Below the pieces are notes generated by a model. That model made no database searches. It was not told where the DNA came from and worked only from the letters and a program-made list of their open reading frames with translations. The position numbers and the translations under genes are program-made. This document shows positions 49,601 through 61,064 of a stretch of DNA of 64,000 bases, one piece after another; positions within the stretch are counted from its first letter, which is position 1; each line of letters begins with the position of its first letter. Origin of the DNA: Daphnia carinata (Eukaryota > Arthropoda > Branchiopoda > Diplostraca > Daphniidae); contig NC_081334.1 in the NCBI RefSeq assembly GCF_022539665.2, positions 3,844,001 to 3,908,000 of the forward strand. Direction: 5' to 3'.

Positions 49601-52435
49601 GTGTAAAAGATTCGCCTTGAAGATGAAAGAACAACGGAATTGACATTGATGTGTCAGGAATGCGAGGAACCACCCAACCAAGCCCCACTTTCATCAATGC
49701 AAAGTCTCGTTCGGTATGTTTGACGCAGACCGTGAATGCATGAAAACGCACGCCAATACGCAGTAACATAGATCGGGAACACAAGAAAAAAACACATGTC
49801 AATGGCATGTGATGTAAAAAGCACAAAAGACAAATCAAGCGAATTAAGCCAATCCGTGCAAACATCCTTTCGTTACGAACCCAATCAAGCGATTTTTAAT
49901 AGTAAAAAAAAGAAAATTAGTTATTTGTTTTAATCTATCAGAAAAGGAGAAGATTTCGTGAAGGAAAAAATCCGAAGGAGCGCAAAATTCGGGAAAATGC
50001 GGTCAATGTCACGACCGCGGGCGGGTTTTCTCCTTACTGCGCGTTACAGTGGTGGGCACGACATGGTACCGCCATCGTACTTAATTTTTTTCTTCTCCTC
50101 CACGTTTGATGTTTATTAAGAGCCAATCGTTTGCTACTAGCGCTGAGAAGAAGGAAAAATGTAGGACGTCAACAGCCCGGTACAAACGAGCCGTTTCCTT
50201 CAGTTAAAAACCTACAATTTGATTCGGCTAAAAAACAAAGTCATCGGAGACGGGCCATAATAACTGGAGAGCCAACCCAAGTACAAATGAATTGATCCTT
50301 TTCCTGGTTATTGACCAATCGATTTTCAGTTCTACTTTTCCAGCACCAAATCATCTTACCCCGCTTATTGCAATCATTTTACGTAAACCTCAGCATCAAA
50401 AGTGGCGTAGGAGTCAGAAAAAAGAAGTAGAACTCTCGCATAAAATTAAGTCCCTTCGTGGTCGATGTCTGGCTTTGCTGGATCGATTCAGGACACAGAC
50501 AAGGCGGCACGGTACCTTCTCTGTCCTACAGCCTTATTTTGGTAAATTTTTGTTTTGCTGTTGGCTTCATTTTGTTCAGAGCAAAAAGAAAAACAGAGCA
50601 GGAAAAAAACAAAACGAGTTTGTCACGGGCCTGTCCCGGGGTATTTACCAAGTAAAAAAAGGAACGGTACTCTTTTAGAAGGACCACAGCTATTGAGTGG
50701 GAAAGAGATACAATAAAAACGGACCAAGAAGCCAAGGACGACCTTGGTATAGAAGTGTAAAAGAGAAATAATAAAAAAAAACACACGAGGAGAACTTGAG
50801 GAAGGAGAAGAAGAAGAACAATAAAACGAAGAACCAGAGGCCTTCAGGAGTTGTTCTTAACACTGGAGCGATTATTAGAGATAGACCGAGCAGAAGACGC
50901 CAACAACCTAAGAAAAAGCTCTTGTTTTTTTTAAACGCGTGTCGTTATCGACGCCTATCAGGTTCAGTTTTGAGTTCTCCAAAAAAAAAATATTCAAAAT
51001 TCTTAAAGAAGCTTGGAGCGATCCTAACTACCCCACCCACAAAAATAACTCATTTGAAAAAGAGAGACAACAACAAAAATCATTTTTGGAACCGGGAAGA
51101 AAATGCGAAGGGCATCGATGTGTGCATCCAAGGCCGCTAGACGCTGGTGGTAGACACTTAAAAACATGAACCAACCCTTTCAACCACGTCATAACGAGAC
51201 GAGTCGTTTGAATTTTTTTGTTTTTAATACGAGGAGGAGTAGCCGGAAGTAAGCCAACAAAACTGTGATGGATCGTCTATTCTGATCCCGTGACAAAGGT
51301 CGACAACTTTTTTCGAACGACGTTGCAATGGCAAAAGTTTCACATTACCCGGTTTCGTGTTTCTTTCTATCTTTTTTTCCTTACTACTGGACAATAAACC
51401 TACAATCGATAGTCGGCTAAGTTTTACCTGAAGTTCGCACCAGGCAACCGAGACTCCCGTTTGCGTGTCCAATCCTCGATAGACGGTCTTGAAACTGCCT
51501 CGACCGATTTCCTCCTCGAATTTGAGGAATCGCTCATCCGGCGATGTGGCTACAGCTTGCTCCTCGCTGTCCTCAGTTGCGTGAGTCTCGTCACTCTCCT
51601 CCTCTTTCTCGTGACCGTTTTCACGATGACCACCTCCAATTGGTGGCGGATCGGTTTTGGTAATCGTTTCCAGGCTGTTCTTCTTCTCGTCTTCCTCTTT
51701 AATTTCGGGCTGCGTTTGCAGAGTGACAGACTCCAATTCAGTTGACTTGATCTCACTGGGGACTGGCTCGCAGTCTTGGTCAGTTGATTCTTGCTGGCAA
51801 AGCGTCTTTGAGATGGACAGGTTTATCAGATCTGTTGCCAATTTACTGCTGGCCGGTGCAATCTCCTCTGGTTTATTGGAAGATGCTGGGCCTGACTCTG
51901 ACATACTGCTCTGCCTCTTCACTTTGTTGGGGATACCCGCCCTGGGTCTGGGTGAAACAGTGTGTGATGGGATTTTGGAAACCTTGGTGTTATGCACAAC
52001 TTTGACTTGACGGTTGAGGGCTTCCACACTTTTCGAAGGCCCAGGCTTTCCAGGAGTGGAGGAAGGTGGGGGCCACGACTGCTCCATCCTACTCTGTGGA
52101 GTGTTGTTGGATTGTGTGTTGTTGGCGGACCTGGGTGAAACAGAAGGCAGGTGTTCTCTGCTGTTGGTTTTCATCGGGGGCCTGGAAGCAGAATTTCTGT
52201 TGTGGAGGAAGCTGCTGCTGCTGCGTGAAGGGCTCTGACTGGGGCTTCTGCCTCCCAATACCAGCTTGTGGCTCGGCTCATCATACTGGCAATGAGTCTG
52301 GAAGACATTTCTTATAGTGTTGTTCATCTGACGGGTGTGAGTAGTGGGGCCCAATATCTCCCCAAGTCCTTTTTCAGACTCTTCTCTGGCTTTCGTGGCT
52401 ATCCTATTAGGCATGATAGCTTTAGTTCTCGGCAT
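40623..52435 (-). CDS. WNK (with-no-lysine) serine/threonine kinase
   Basis: Kinase that activates Fray/SPAK/OSR1 and so controls cation-chloride cotransport and cell volume. Eleven exons in phase: 51428..52435, 47547..47719, 47368..47488, 47036..47293, 46839..46927, 46524..46755, 46185..46415, 44113..46128, 43473..44051, 41490..43254, 40623..41041; 2,296 residues. The kinase spans about residues 303-590: Gly loop [11 protein letters not shown] with the WNK-type lysine, VAWCELQ with Cys at the usual lysine position, [18 protein letters not shown], activation segment [19 protein letters not shown]2-like [19 protein letters not shown] follows, then a very Gln-rich exon 8 and two RFxV docking motifs (SRFLV, SRFCV) in exon 10. 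The start is the first ATG after an in-frame TAG. Reading through the exon 10 donor would give an alternative ending GIFTPPT. Confidence 0.93.
44400..46128 (-). repeat. CAG/CAA-rich coding tract in WNK exon 8
   Basis: Much of the exon is built from CAG/CAA codons, including long Gln runs near 45640-46110 and a loosely repeated [12 protein letters not shown]-type pattern (44800-45400). CAG and CAA are mixed, which tends to limit slippage. It creates long but meaningless antisense ORFs. Confidence 0.75.
47720..51427 (-). other. WNK intron 1 (3.7 kb)
   Basis: By far the largest intron of the gene, separating the N-terminal exon with the start of the kinase domain from exon 2. No coding exon is supported inside; ORFs at 50292..50678 and elsewhere have no domain. 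Large first introns often carry enhancers or alternative starts, but I see no specific site. Confidence 0.6.
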
Positions 52436-54342
52436 CCTGATGGCACTGTGCACAGGCTACTTTCTCACTATGCACTAAATCAAGAAAAGGAGCACACAAT
52501 GATTGTTATAGTGGGTTGTAAATTCGAAGTCGTTCTGCATAGTCTTTTTTTACTATAGCGAGGAAAGGAAGTGGGCAGAGATCCACGGAAACGTCAAAAC
52601 ACAAACAAATGTTTCACTAGCGAACGGAAGCACTCATACCACCGCCTCCGTCGTGGATTACGGCATCGAAACTGTTACCCACAGTGTCTCCAGCTGGTCC
52701 ATTTATCAGATTGTCTTTTTACGTGTGACGACGGAAAATTTCAACCATGGACACACACACAACTCCACCTCTTTTTATTCTCTTTCTATTACTCGTCTCT
52801 CGCTCACTAACTTTACGTACGGTTCTCTCAGAGGCTAACAGCCAAGTGCTCCTGCACTCGCGGATGTCTGTACCTTTACCCAGGCTCCCACAGTCTGCTT
52901 TTACACCAGACGGCGGTAAAAGCACATAGATAAAATAATTTGTGTCGGCTTGTGATTTAGAAAGTCACAACCAACGCCATCTAACGGTCGTTAAATATAG
53001 CGGATGTCCCTGAAGAAGAAATGTGTCCCTGGGGGATTAGAAAATAAGCGGATACGTCTCGATTTCCAGAGAAAAAAAAAAAACAGAAATTAATCAGATA
53101 ATAACCGGTACTGTCTGGTCGATAAATACCGGATCAAAGGTTTCAGACTCAATCATGAACACCAAAACAATAAAGGAAAGTGTTTTGCTTTGTTTTTTTG
53201 GTGGTCTCTTGAGGTAACGGCACAGACTTCCGCGAAAACTTTTTTTTTCCCTCCCGAGCGCGATATGCGGATTGTACAGCTCCAGCCATCACCTTGAGCG
53301 TTCCAATCCAAGGTCTTTGTTGTTTTTCCCTATGCGCCAAAATATACGTTTGCGTTGACTCTCAAGTGCATATATCGCCGGCATTATTGGCATTACGTCA
53401 CGCGTGCAAATAGATGAGAGGATTGATTGTCGCTTGCCAAGGTCATCGCAAAAACAATTTTAGTTCTTGCAGCATGCACAACGACAAAAACCGATTGGCT
53501 AAAATAAACGACATCGACTCACGACCTCGCGAAATACCAAATACTCAGTCTTCCGGTGAATCACCCATGGTTTGTCTGAATGCAGAAAACATTTCGCCAA
53601 ATCCCCCTTCTCTCATTAAACAATAAGCCATACTCACGGTCCTCGACGAAACCCAAACATACACATTTTTTTCTTCCTTAAAGGTAGCCACACAGCTGCC
53701 CGTCACTGCATCTTGACGGAGTGAAGTGCCATTCCGATTCCCGTAGTCTACACACACACGCCAGTCGGGCGGGCGCCAGATGTAGACGACTGGCAATGGC
53801 TTGTCGTGTCAATAATAACGACCCTTTTTTTTTATTTCGAGTCTCCAGGATCAGGTGACTGACGAACTATGGTAAGATATAGCCTTGAGATACGCGTCCA
53901 GCAAATGGCAGCTGTGATTCTTCTGTTTTATTTTGATTTTTCATTTTCTTTTTATTTGGCGCTCAAAGGCTTCCCGAAAGTTTCCACACGATAGGTTCGA
54001 GCAAAAATATTTGCTTAAATACAGCCCATTACGTCAAGTTTTTGCATTCGAGCGGCTCTCACAACCTTGATGAGAAACGTACACCGGAACTCTTGAAACG
54101 ACGCTCATGGCTGGCACACTTCCCTTTCCAGAGATCATCCCCAAGGTTCCACTTTTTTACAAGGAGAGGAGGAACAACATCATGTGAAGTGATAGTCATT
54201 CGACACCCAGCAAGGCAAACGAGCAAATCGCCACATGTTTAATTTTGCTGTATCTACATCCGTTCAAGGTGGGTACTCGCACTTACGTAGTACACACGCG
54301 TAACGGTACATCAAATGTGATTAATTGAGTTACGTCTTTCCT
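52436..54342. other. WNK 5' region and spacer
   Basis: About 1.9 kb with the WNK 5' UTR/promoter side at the left. The sequence upstream of the ATG has an in-frame TAG, supporting the chosen start. No other gene is supported. Confidence 0.45.
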
Positions 54343-56215
54343 TTAATCGTTTCTGCCTCGCTTGTGGCGACGTCTGCTTCCACTCGCTGAAGGTTCCGAA
54401 TTAAACTCTCCGGCATTACGCAACCGATGGCGGATTTCTTCTGGGTCCATATCCCAATAACGGACAACGCCGCCTGAAATTTGTGAAGTTGGGAGCTCCT
54501 CGTTGTCATTATTGTTTTCTTCCGTTTCTCTCCTAAAACGGCCTCTGCTAGAACGTAGTTGTTAAATGTTGACATCATGAATCTTGCCGATCGATGCACG
54601 TGTGGAGCATCGGCATGGAATACCTGGTTGATTGCAGTTGTTCAGGAGACCGAGAAGAAGAGCGTTCGCGCCTCCTTTTCTTCTTTTTGGATTTTGTGCG
54701 TTGCTGCTGATCTCTGCGCGGCCGGCTGCTTTGTTTGAGGGCCTTACCGCGTGATGACGTAGAGCTAGCTTCGTTTCGCTCCGCATCTTCTTCGCGGTCT
54801 TCTTCGGATTCTGATAAGGTAATCACCACAGGGGAAGAAGGGCGGACAACTTCTACTATCTCAATGTCGCCCTCGTCCTCTTCATCTTCATCCGATGGTC
54901 TCCGTGCTACATTTGAATGTCCTGGAATTGCCGAATAACTTTGCCCATCGTCTATCATCGCAGCTGATGAAGAACCGCGACCGATTCCACTTGGTCCGGG
55001 TTGAGGAGACGGGGGTAACGGAATATCAAGAGGGGCCTCAAAAGAAAATTTTCTTTATTCAAATTGTCATCCAAAATGTAAATTTAGGGAAATTACCACA
55101 CGATGTTGTTCATTACTGAATGATCGAGTAACAGGTACGTCTTCCTCACTGGATTCACTGACGGCCACCTCCTCATGTTGCAGGTTGTTTCTAGGCTCGT
55201 AATCGGCGTTTTCATCAAACCCGTACATATCGTATGGCGAGCGGGCGAATTGGAAGAACTCGTGAATGAAATGTTCGGTATATGCGCCGATGTAAGATTG
55301 GATAGCTTCACGAAAAGCTCTACTTCGAATATGAAGTTGGGTAATAAGTCTCAGAATAAGTTGTAAAACGTATGATAGTCGATTCTCGTGGTTGACCAAC
55401 AAAACGTTCAATTCTCGGTTTAGCCAGGGCACAAGTCGATGAGTCATGGCGGGATTCATTTGAAAGAATTCGGGCGTCGTTTCACGGTAGCGGCCGGTAA
55501 TATCCGACAGTGGACGAACCCACAGATCTCTTTGATATACTCGACGGCGAAAGGTGCTTGTCCCAGTTAACCGACTTCTCATGGGACGACGCTCAGTAGG
55601 ATGTGGTAGCACACCTTCTTGTGCAAATTGCCTCATTGTGTGAAGTCTTTCCAGTGCTAACATTCTCCTCCTTTCTGAAGTGACTGTTGTCCTGTTATCA
55701 AAGCCAATGTTTCGTTCTGTTAAAATAACTTTTCTTGGGAGAGGGTAGTTGCTTAAATGCTTACCTGTAACGGAATCGGTGATGAAGCAATTGATCAAAA
55801 ACATCAGGTTCTTCAGGTTCTACCAATGGTATTTTATGCTCATCATATTCATGATTTGCTCTCACATTATGAATGATAGAAGTGAATGCCTGTTTACACA
55901 GCGGACATTCTGGTTTCACCTAAAAATGAGAGAAATATTTAAGCATTATAGGCATTATTCATCTTATTATGGTGACTCATTTAATACCTTGGACCATTCT
56001 AGCAGGCAAGTAAAGCAAAACTCATGAAGGCAGTTATTAGTGTAGGACTTGTTTTCATGCCGTCCAAGACATATGGAACAGGATGAGCCTGGTGAAGATC
56101 TGCCTGAGTCTGGGGAAGATGGGCAGGAAGTTGAAGGCTTTTTGGATTTGCCTACCTTTTCTGAAATCTTCAGTTTTTTTGGGACACCACGTCTTGCATT
56201 TGAGTTCGAAGACAT
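54343..56215 (-). CDS. Topors-like RING E3 ubiquitin/SUMO ligase (intact copy A)
   Basis: Nuclear RING protein of the Topors family. Five exons: 55988..56215, 55765..55919, 55097..55691, 54624..55036, 54343..54547; 531 residues. The C3HC4 RING spans the first intron: CSICLGRHENKSYTNNCLHE, FCFTCLLEWSK|VKPECPLCKQAF. Then come SIIHNVRANHEYDEH and HHRFRYR, and the Topors-specific domain with RFQ-type RRRVYQRDLWVRPLSD, RYRETTPEFFQMNPAMTHRL, VPWLNRELNVLL and TEHFIHEFFQFARSPYDMYG. The tail is acidic (DEDEEDEGDIEIVEVVRP) then Arg/Ser/Lys-rich, ending in YWDMDPEEIRHRLRNAGEF and RRRHKRGRND. The last exon uses the AG at 54548-54549. All phases agree. A damaged tandem copy lies upstream. Confidence 0.9.
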
Positions 56216-57067
56216 AACTAAATATAGTTCTAGAATTATGAAAACCTGAAATGTATGGCTCGCGTCAGTTAACAGGGAAATATTCAATGGATTTTCTGCC
56301 AAATTAGTAACCAGGATTATGCTTAAATCGTATTTCAGACATCATAACACGTTAGCTAAATCCTTAATGCATTTGTTGATAAAGTTTGTGCTAGAGCGTA
56401 AATACAGTTATGATTTCAGAATTACACAATGGGAGAAAGAAAAATGAGGTAGAACGTTGCCATTCCGTAAATTTGAACGTCTGAATTTTATTAATTAATA
56501 ACAAAATACAATATGTTTACGAAACCCAGTCAGTTGTCATGGTCTTAATTACGACAATATTTTCTACAGGAAATATGTATTATTATTTGATATAATGCTG
56601 AAATAGCATTCCAATCTGGCATTGTTCTAGTGTCAACGGTAGAAGAATTGGTCTGCCTACGTGGTTCTTTTTCAAATTCAAAATTTATTTAGCCGATCAT
56701 CTAATTTGTGATGATTTGGTGATTCTTCCACGGTTCTCAGGTTCTTTTACTCGGTTCCTACTGCCTTAGTCAGCATCTCTCAAAGTTGTACCTTTTTGTG
56801 AAATTCCATTTAAAAGCCTTTACACGTGTAAGCACCCATGCTAATCGTTCAGTCAAGTAGTCTGTCGACAGTTGACGTTATTGCATAAAACATGCAATGA
56901 AGTAGACTCAATGCCAGTTTCGTACCAACTTATGTGAAACACAAAATCAGTTGTTCTGTTTCCAACTAGCAAAATTATGCTGTCTGCTAAATATGATTGA
57001 CGGGATCGCCACCGACTCGAAGGTAGGTATGACCTTCACGCTTAATAAACGTAAAAGAACTCTTCGC
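56216..57067. other. Upstream flank of Topors copy A
   Basis: About 850 bp, duplicated at 58653-59520 upstream of copy B. Contains no gene; presumably includes the copy A promoter. Confidence 0.5.
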
Positions 57068-58652
57068 TTAGGCGTTGAGCATGCTTAGAACAACTAATAA
57101 CAAATTCATAATAATGAAAAACAAAAAATAAATGGAAAATCCTGACCAAGAAGAACGATCAGGCTTGCTTTTCTCCTCTTTGGATTTTGTGCGTTGTTGC
57201 TGCTGCTGATCTCTGTGTGGCCGGCTGCTTTGTTTGACGGCCTTATCGCGTGAGGACGTAGAGCTAGCTTCGTTTCGCTCTGCATCTTCTTCGCGGTCCT
57301 CTCCGGATTCCGACAAAGTAATTACCACAGGGGAAGGGCGGACAACTTCTACTATCTCAATATCGCTGTCCTCTTCATCCTCATCCGATGGTCTCCCTGC
57401 TGCATTTGAATGTCCTGAAATTGCCGAATAACTTTGCCCGTCGTCTATCATCGCAGCTGATGAAGAACCGCGACAGATTCCACTTGGTCCAGGTTGAAGA
57501 GACCCAAAAGGAAAATTTAGGGGAATTACCACACGACGTTGTTCATTACTGAATGATCGAGTAACAGGTACGTCTTCTTCACCGGATTCGCTAACGACCA
57601 CTTCTTCTTGTTGCAAATTGTTTCTCGGTTGGTAGTCAGCGTTTTCGTCGAACCCATACATGTCATACGGTGAGCGCGCGAATTGGAAGAACTCGTGAAT
57701 GAAATGTTCGGTATATGCACCAATGTAAGATTGGATAGCTTCACGAAAAGCTCTACTTCGAATATGAAATCGGGTGATAAGTCTCAGAATAAGTTGTACA
57801 ACGCATGATAGTCGATTCTCGTGGTTGACCAACAAGACGTTCAATTCTCGGTTTAGCCAGGGAACAAGTCGATGTGTCATGGCGGGATTCAATTGAAAGA
57901 ATTCGGACGTCGTTTCGCGGTAGCGACCGGTTATATCCGACAGTGGACGAACCCACAGATCTCTTTGGTATACTCGACGGCGAAAGGTGCATGTCCCAAT
58001 TAACCGACTTCTCGTGGGACGACGCTCAGTTGGATGTGGTAACACACCTTCTTGTGCAAATTGCCTAATTGTGTGAAGACTTTCCAGTGAGAACATTCAC
58101 CTCCTTTCTGAAGTGGCTGTTATCCTGTTATCAAAATTAATTTTTTGGTTCTGTTAAAATAAATTTTCTTGGGAGGGGGAGGGTTGCTTAAATGCTTAAC
58201 TGTAATAGGATTGGTGATGAAGCAATTGATCAAAAACATCAGGTTCTTCAAGGTCTACCAATGGTATTTTATGCTCATCATATTCATGATTTGCTCTCAC
58301 ATTATGAATGATTGAAGTGAATGCCTGTTTACACAGCGGACATTCTGGTTTCACCTAAAAATGAGAGAGAAATATATAAGCATTAAAGACAACACTCATC
58401 TTATTATGGTGACTCATTTAATACCTTGGACCATTCTAGCAGGCAAGTAAAGCAAAACTCATGAAGGCAGTTATTAGTGTAGGACTTGTTTTCATGCCGT
58501 CTAAGACATATGGAACAGGATGAGCCTGGTGAAGATCTGCCTGAGTCTGGGGAAGATGGGTAGGAAGCTGAAGGCTTTTTTGAATTGCCTACCTTTTCTG
58601 AAACTGTAAGTTTTTCTGGGACACCACGTCTTGCATTTGGGTTTGAAGACAT
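57068..58652 (-). pseudogene. Damaged, chimeric Topors copy B with a new hydrophobic C-terminus
   Basis: RING exon 58425..58652 is intact, and the next exon (to 58354) still encodes the rest of the RING. Its donor is destroyed: GT has become TT (base 58199), and HRFRYR is altered. The third exon (from 58124) has TGA at 58097-58099 where copy A has AGA. From the next ATG (58096) a 342-codon ORF runs to 57068 and keeps the whole Topors-specific domain. The intron between exons 3 and 4 of copy A is partly deleted and its start is now coding (VVIPLNFPFG). After the Arg/Lys-rich tail the ORF leaves Topors sequence at the duplication junction (about 57146) and ends in a hydrophobic tail, IYFLFFIIMNLLLVVLSML. 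It may be dead, or a separate truncated protein. Confidence 0.75.
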
Positions 58653-59943
58653 AACGAAATATAGTTTTAGAACTGTGAAAATCTGAAATGTATGGCTCGT
58701 TTCAGTTAACAGGGAAACATTCAATGCATTATCTGTCAAATTAGTAACTAGGATGTTGCATAAATCATATTCCAGACATGATAACACGCTATCTAAACCC
58801 ATAGTGCATTTGTTGATAAAGTTTTGTGCTAGAGTAAATACAGTTATGAATTCAAAATTACACAATGTGAGAAAGAAAAATGAGGTAGAACGTTGCCGTT
58901 CCGTGAATTTGAACGTCGGAATTTTGTTAATTAATAACAAAATAAAAAATGTTTAAGAAACCCAGTCATTTGTCATGTTCTTAATTACGACAACACTTTC
59001 TGCAGAAAATATGTATTATTATTTGATATAATGCCGAAATCTCATTCCAATCTGGCATTGTTCTAGTGTCAACGGTAGAAGAATTGGTCTGCCTACGTGG
59101 TTCTTTTTCAAATTCAAAATTTATTTAGCCGATCATCTAATTTGTGATGATTTGGTGATTCTTCCACGGTTCTCACGTTTTTTATACGTTTCCTATTGCC
59201 TTAGCCAGCATCTCTCAAACTTGTACCTTTTTGAGAAATTCCATTTAAAGGCCTTTACACGTGTAAGGCACCCATGCTAATCGTTCAGTCAAGTAGTCTG
59301 TCGAGAGTTGTGACGTTATTGCATAAAACATGCGATGAAGTAAACTCAGTGTCAGTTTTGTACCAACTCATGTGAAACCCAAAATCAGTTGTTCTGTTTA
59401 CAACCACCAAAATTATGCTGTCTGCTAAATATGATTGACGGGATCACCACCGACTCGAAGGTAGGTATGACCTTCACGTTTATTAACGTAAAAGAACTTT
59501 TCAGTTAGGCGTTGAGCATGCTTAGAACAATTAATAACAAAATTATAGTAAAGAAGAACAAAAAAGAAATGGAAAATCCTGATATTCAAAGAGGTATACT
59601 GCGGGAAAAACGTTGACCCCATCTAGAAATTAGCTAGGACCATGAAAATGTTGGAAAAACCCTACTGTGAAAGCAGGGTTGAATACGCGAAAGATTTCAC
59701 TGCGCTGAATCCAAATGCATAGTTGGTTTGAATTCAATTACGACATTAGGAAAATTTTCAAATTTTCAAATTTTATTCCGACTTTTCTTCGGTAGATTCC
59801 CCCAACATGCAAACCAGTCTAGATAAAAGGAAGGTCAGTCAAAAACATTATTTATCAAAAGCAATCAATGTGCAATTTGATTGGTTTGTACTAGGTAGTT
59901 GTAGCATTCTATTGTTGTTCAATGGAATAGGTTTTTGATTGCT
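58653..59943. other. Upstream flank of Topors copy B and spacer
   Basis: About 930 bp of duplicated flank, then unique sequence to the orphan ORF. It still holds a decayed-looking start region shared with copy A. No gene was recognised. Confidence 0.5.
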
Positions 59944-60489
59944 TTAACACGAAACCATTCCAAGGCAGTTAGCCACAGAATTAGAGTAATCATTAGGTAA
60001 ACCGGCAAAATGAAGATTGCAAAATTCAGATCCATCGCTTTGAGTTACTCTTCGAGCGTTAGTATAACCCGGACTCGTCGATCGGATAGGTTTGAGTAAA
60101 TCCAACAAGTAAAATGCCCACGTACTTTCTCGTGTCATTGAAGACGATTCTTTCTTATTCGTTAGTTGGTTAGTTGCCGCCAGTCCTTCATTTCTATCCG
60201 ACACTCCTCCAAAAGTAGAATTCGATCGTTTAGCTGCAAGCAAACCAGGTTGGGCAAGACGGTTGTTTGTGTTTGTGGAAGAATTCCAGGGCGGGCGGTT
60301 ATCTAATGGATAGTTTTTAAAGGGCTTTCTCTGCGCCGTGAAAGTCGGGTACATTACGGATAATCTAACAGGGAAGTCACATACTTTCGAACAAGTTAAA
60401 GGGACAGAATACATAATTTCGTTGGATACAAATTTGTAACCAACAAATGTTCTCCCAAGGGTGTTAGATCGGATGTGGTTTGAAGACAT
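59944..60489 (-). CDS. Orphan ORF, unknown protein
   Basis: Single open frame of 181 codons starting MSSNHIRSNTLGRTFVG and ending LGMVSC. Composition is Ser/Asn/Arg/Pro-rich with no signal peptide, membrane segment or motif that I recognise; WAFYLLDLLKPI in the middle may form a short helix. No introns are evident. The ORF is longer than most chance ORFs nearby and has no well-defined competing frame, but there is no positive homology evidence. Its start lies 575 bp from the divergent IMP4 gene. Confidence 0.4.
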   Translation of the reverse strand: MSSNHIRSNTLGRTFVGYKFVSNEIMYSVPLTCSKVCDFPVRLSVMYPTFTAQRKPFKNYPLDNRPPWNSSTNTNNRLAQPGLLAAKRSNSTFGGVSDRNEGLAATNQLTNKKESSSMTRESTWAFYLLDLLKPIRSTSPGYTNARRVTQSDGSEFCNLHFAGLPNDYSNSVANCLGMVSC

Positions 60490-61064
60490 GGCACAAGTGG
60501 AACTTACTGGAATTTCTGGAGTAATTGGTACTATTCGTAGTTCCTGGGTTTATGTTTCACTCGCAGAAGGTCATGTCTTTTCCCAGATCGACACTGATCC
60601 CTGTATTATTACCGTCGCTACGCACTTAAAATTTGAGATGCAGACACAACAGGAAGTAGCCAGAAAATGATAGACAATTTTCTAATACATAGCAATTTCA
60701 TATCTAAAGGTAGTTGACAGTTGGGCTGCAGATGGTCAAACAAAATTGCGTTATTTGCCTGCATAAACGTTTCATCTGCTTCTGACTGTTTGACTACCTA
60801 CAACACATCATCGATTCTTTTTTTTCCCCTTTCTTTAATAATATTTTTTATTTTAGTTCTGCTCTTAAATTATAGTTAACGTCAATTTAATCTTTATTTA
60901 ATTTTAATATCAAAATTTTTGTTTTATAGTTGCTAATTGTTTTATGTGGCAGACACGCGCAAAAAGCAGACAAATTTTGATTTTTCACAATAATTTCTTC
61001 TTCTAGCTGTCACGTGTTTGACAACTTTTGTGTTTTTCGTCACTGTTGATTTTGGTATCAGAAA
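60490..61064. other. Divergent spacer upstream of IMP4
   Basis: AT-rich 575 bp between the orphan ORF and IMP4. It must hold the IMP4 promoter. No TATA box was confidently placed, as is usual for ribosome-biogenesis genes. Confidence 0.45.

Larger units (their letters stand above)
54624..59582 (-). repeat. Tandem segmental duplication of the Topors locus
   Basis: Two direct repeats of about 2.4 kb. The gene plus its upstream flank (to about 57146) is repeated at about 57147-59582. The flanks match closely, for example GTCAACGGTAGAAGAATTGG near 56632 and 59069, and the run of GACTCGAAGGTAGGTATGAC near 57014 and 59453. The left edge of the second unit cuts inside the Topors coding sequence, so the 3' part of copy B was never included. 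Confidence 0.85.

Noticed and set aside
50292-50678. 128-codon plus-strand ORF inside WNK intron 1
   Set aside because: No recognisable domain, Lys-rich from A runs, antisense within an intron.
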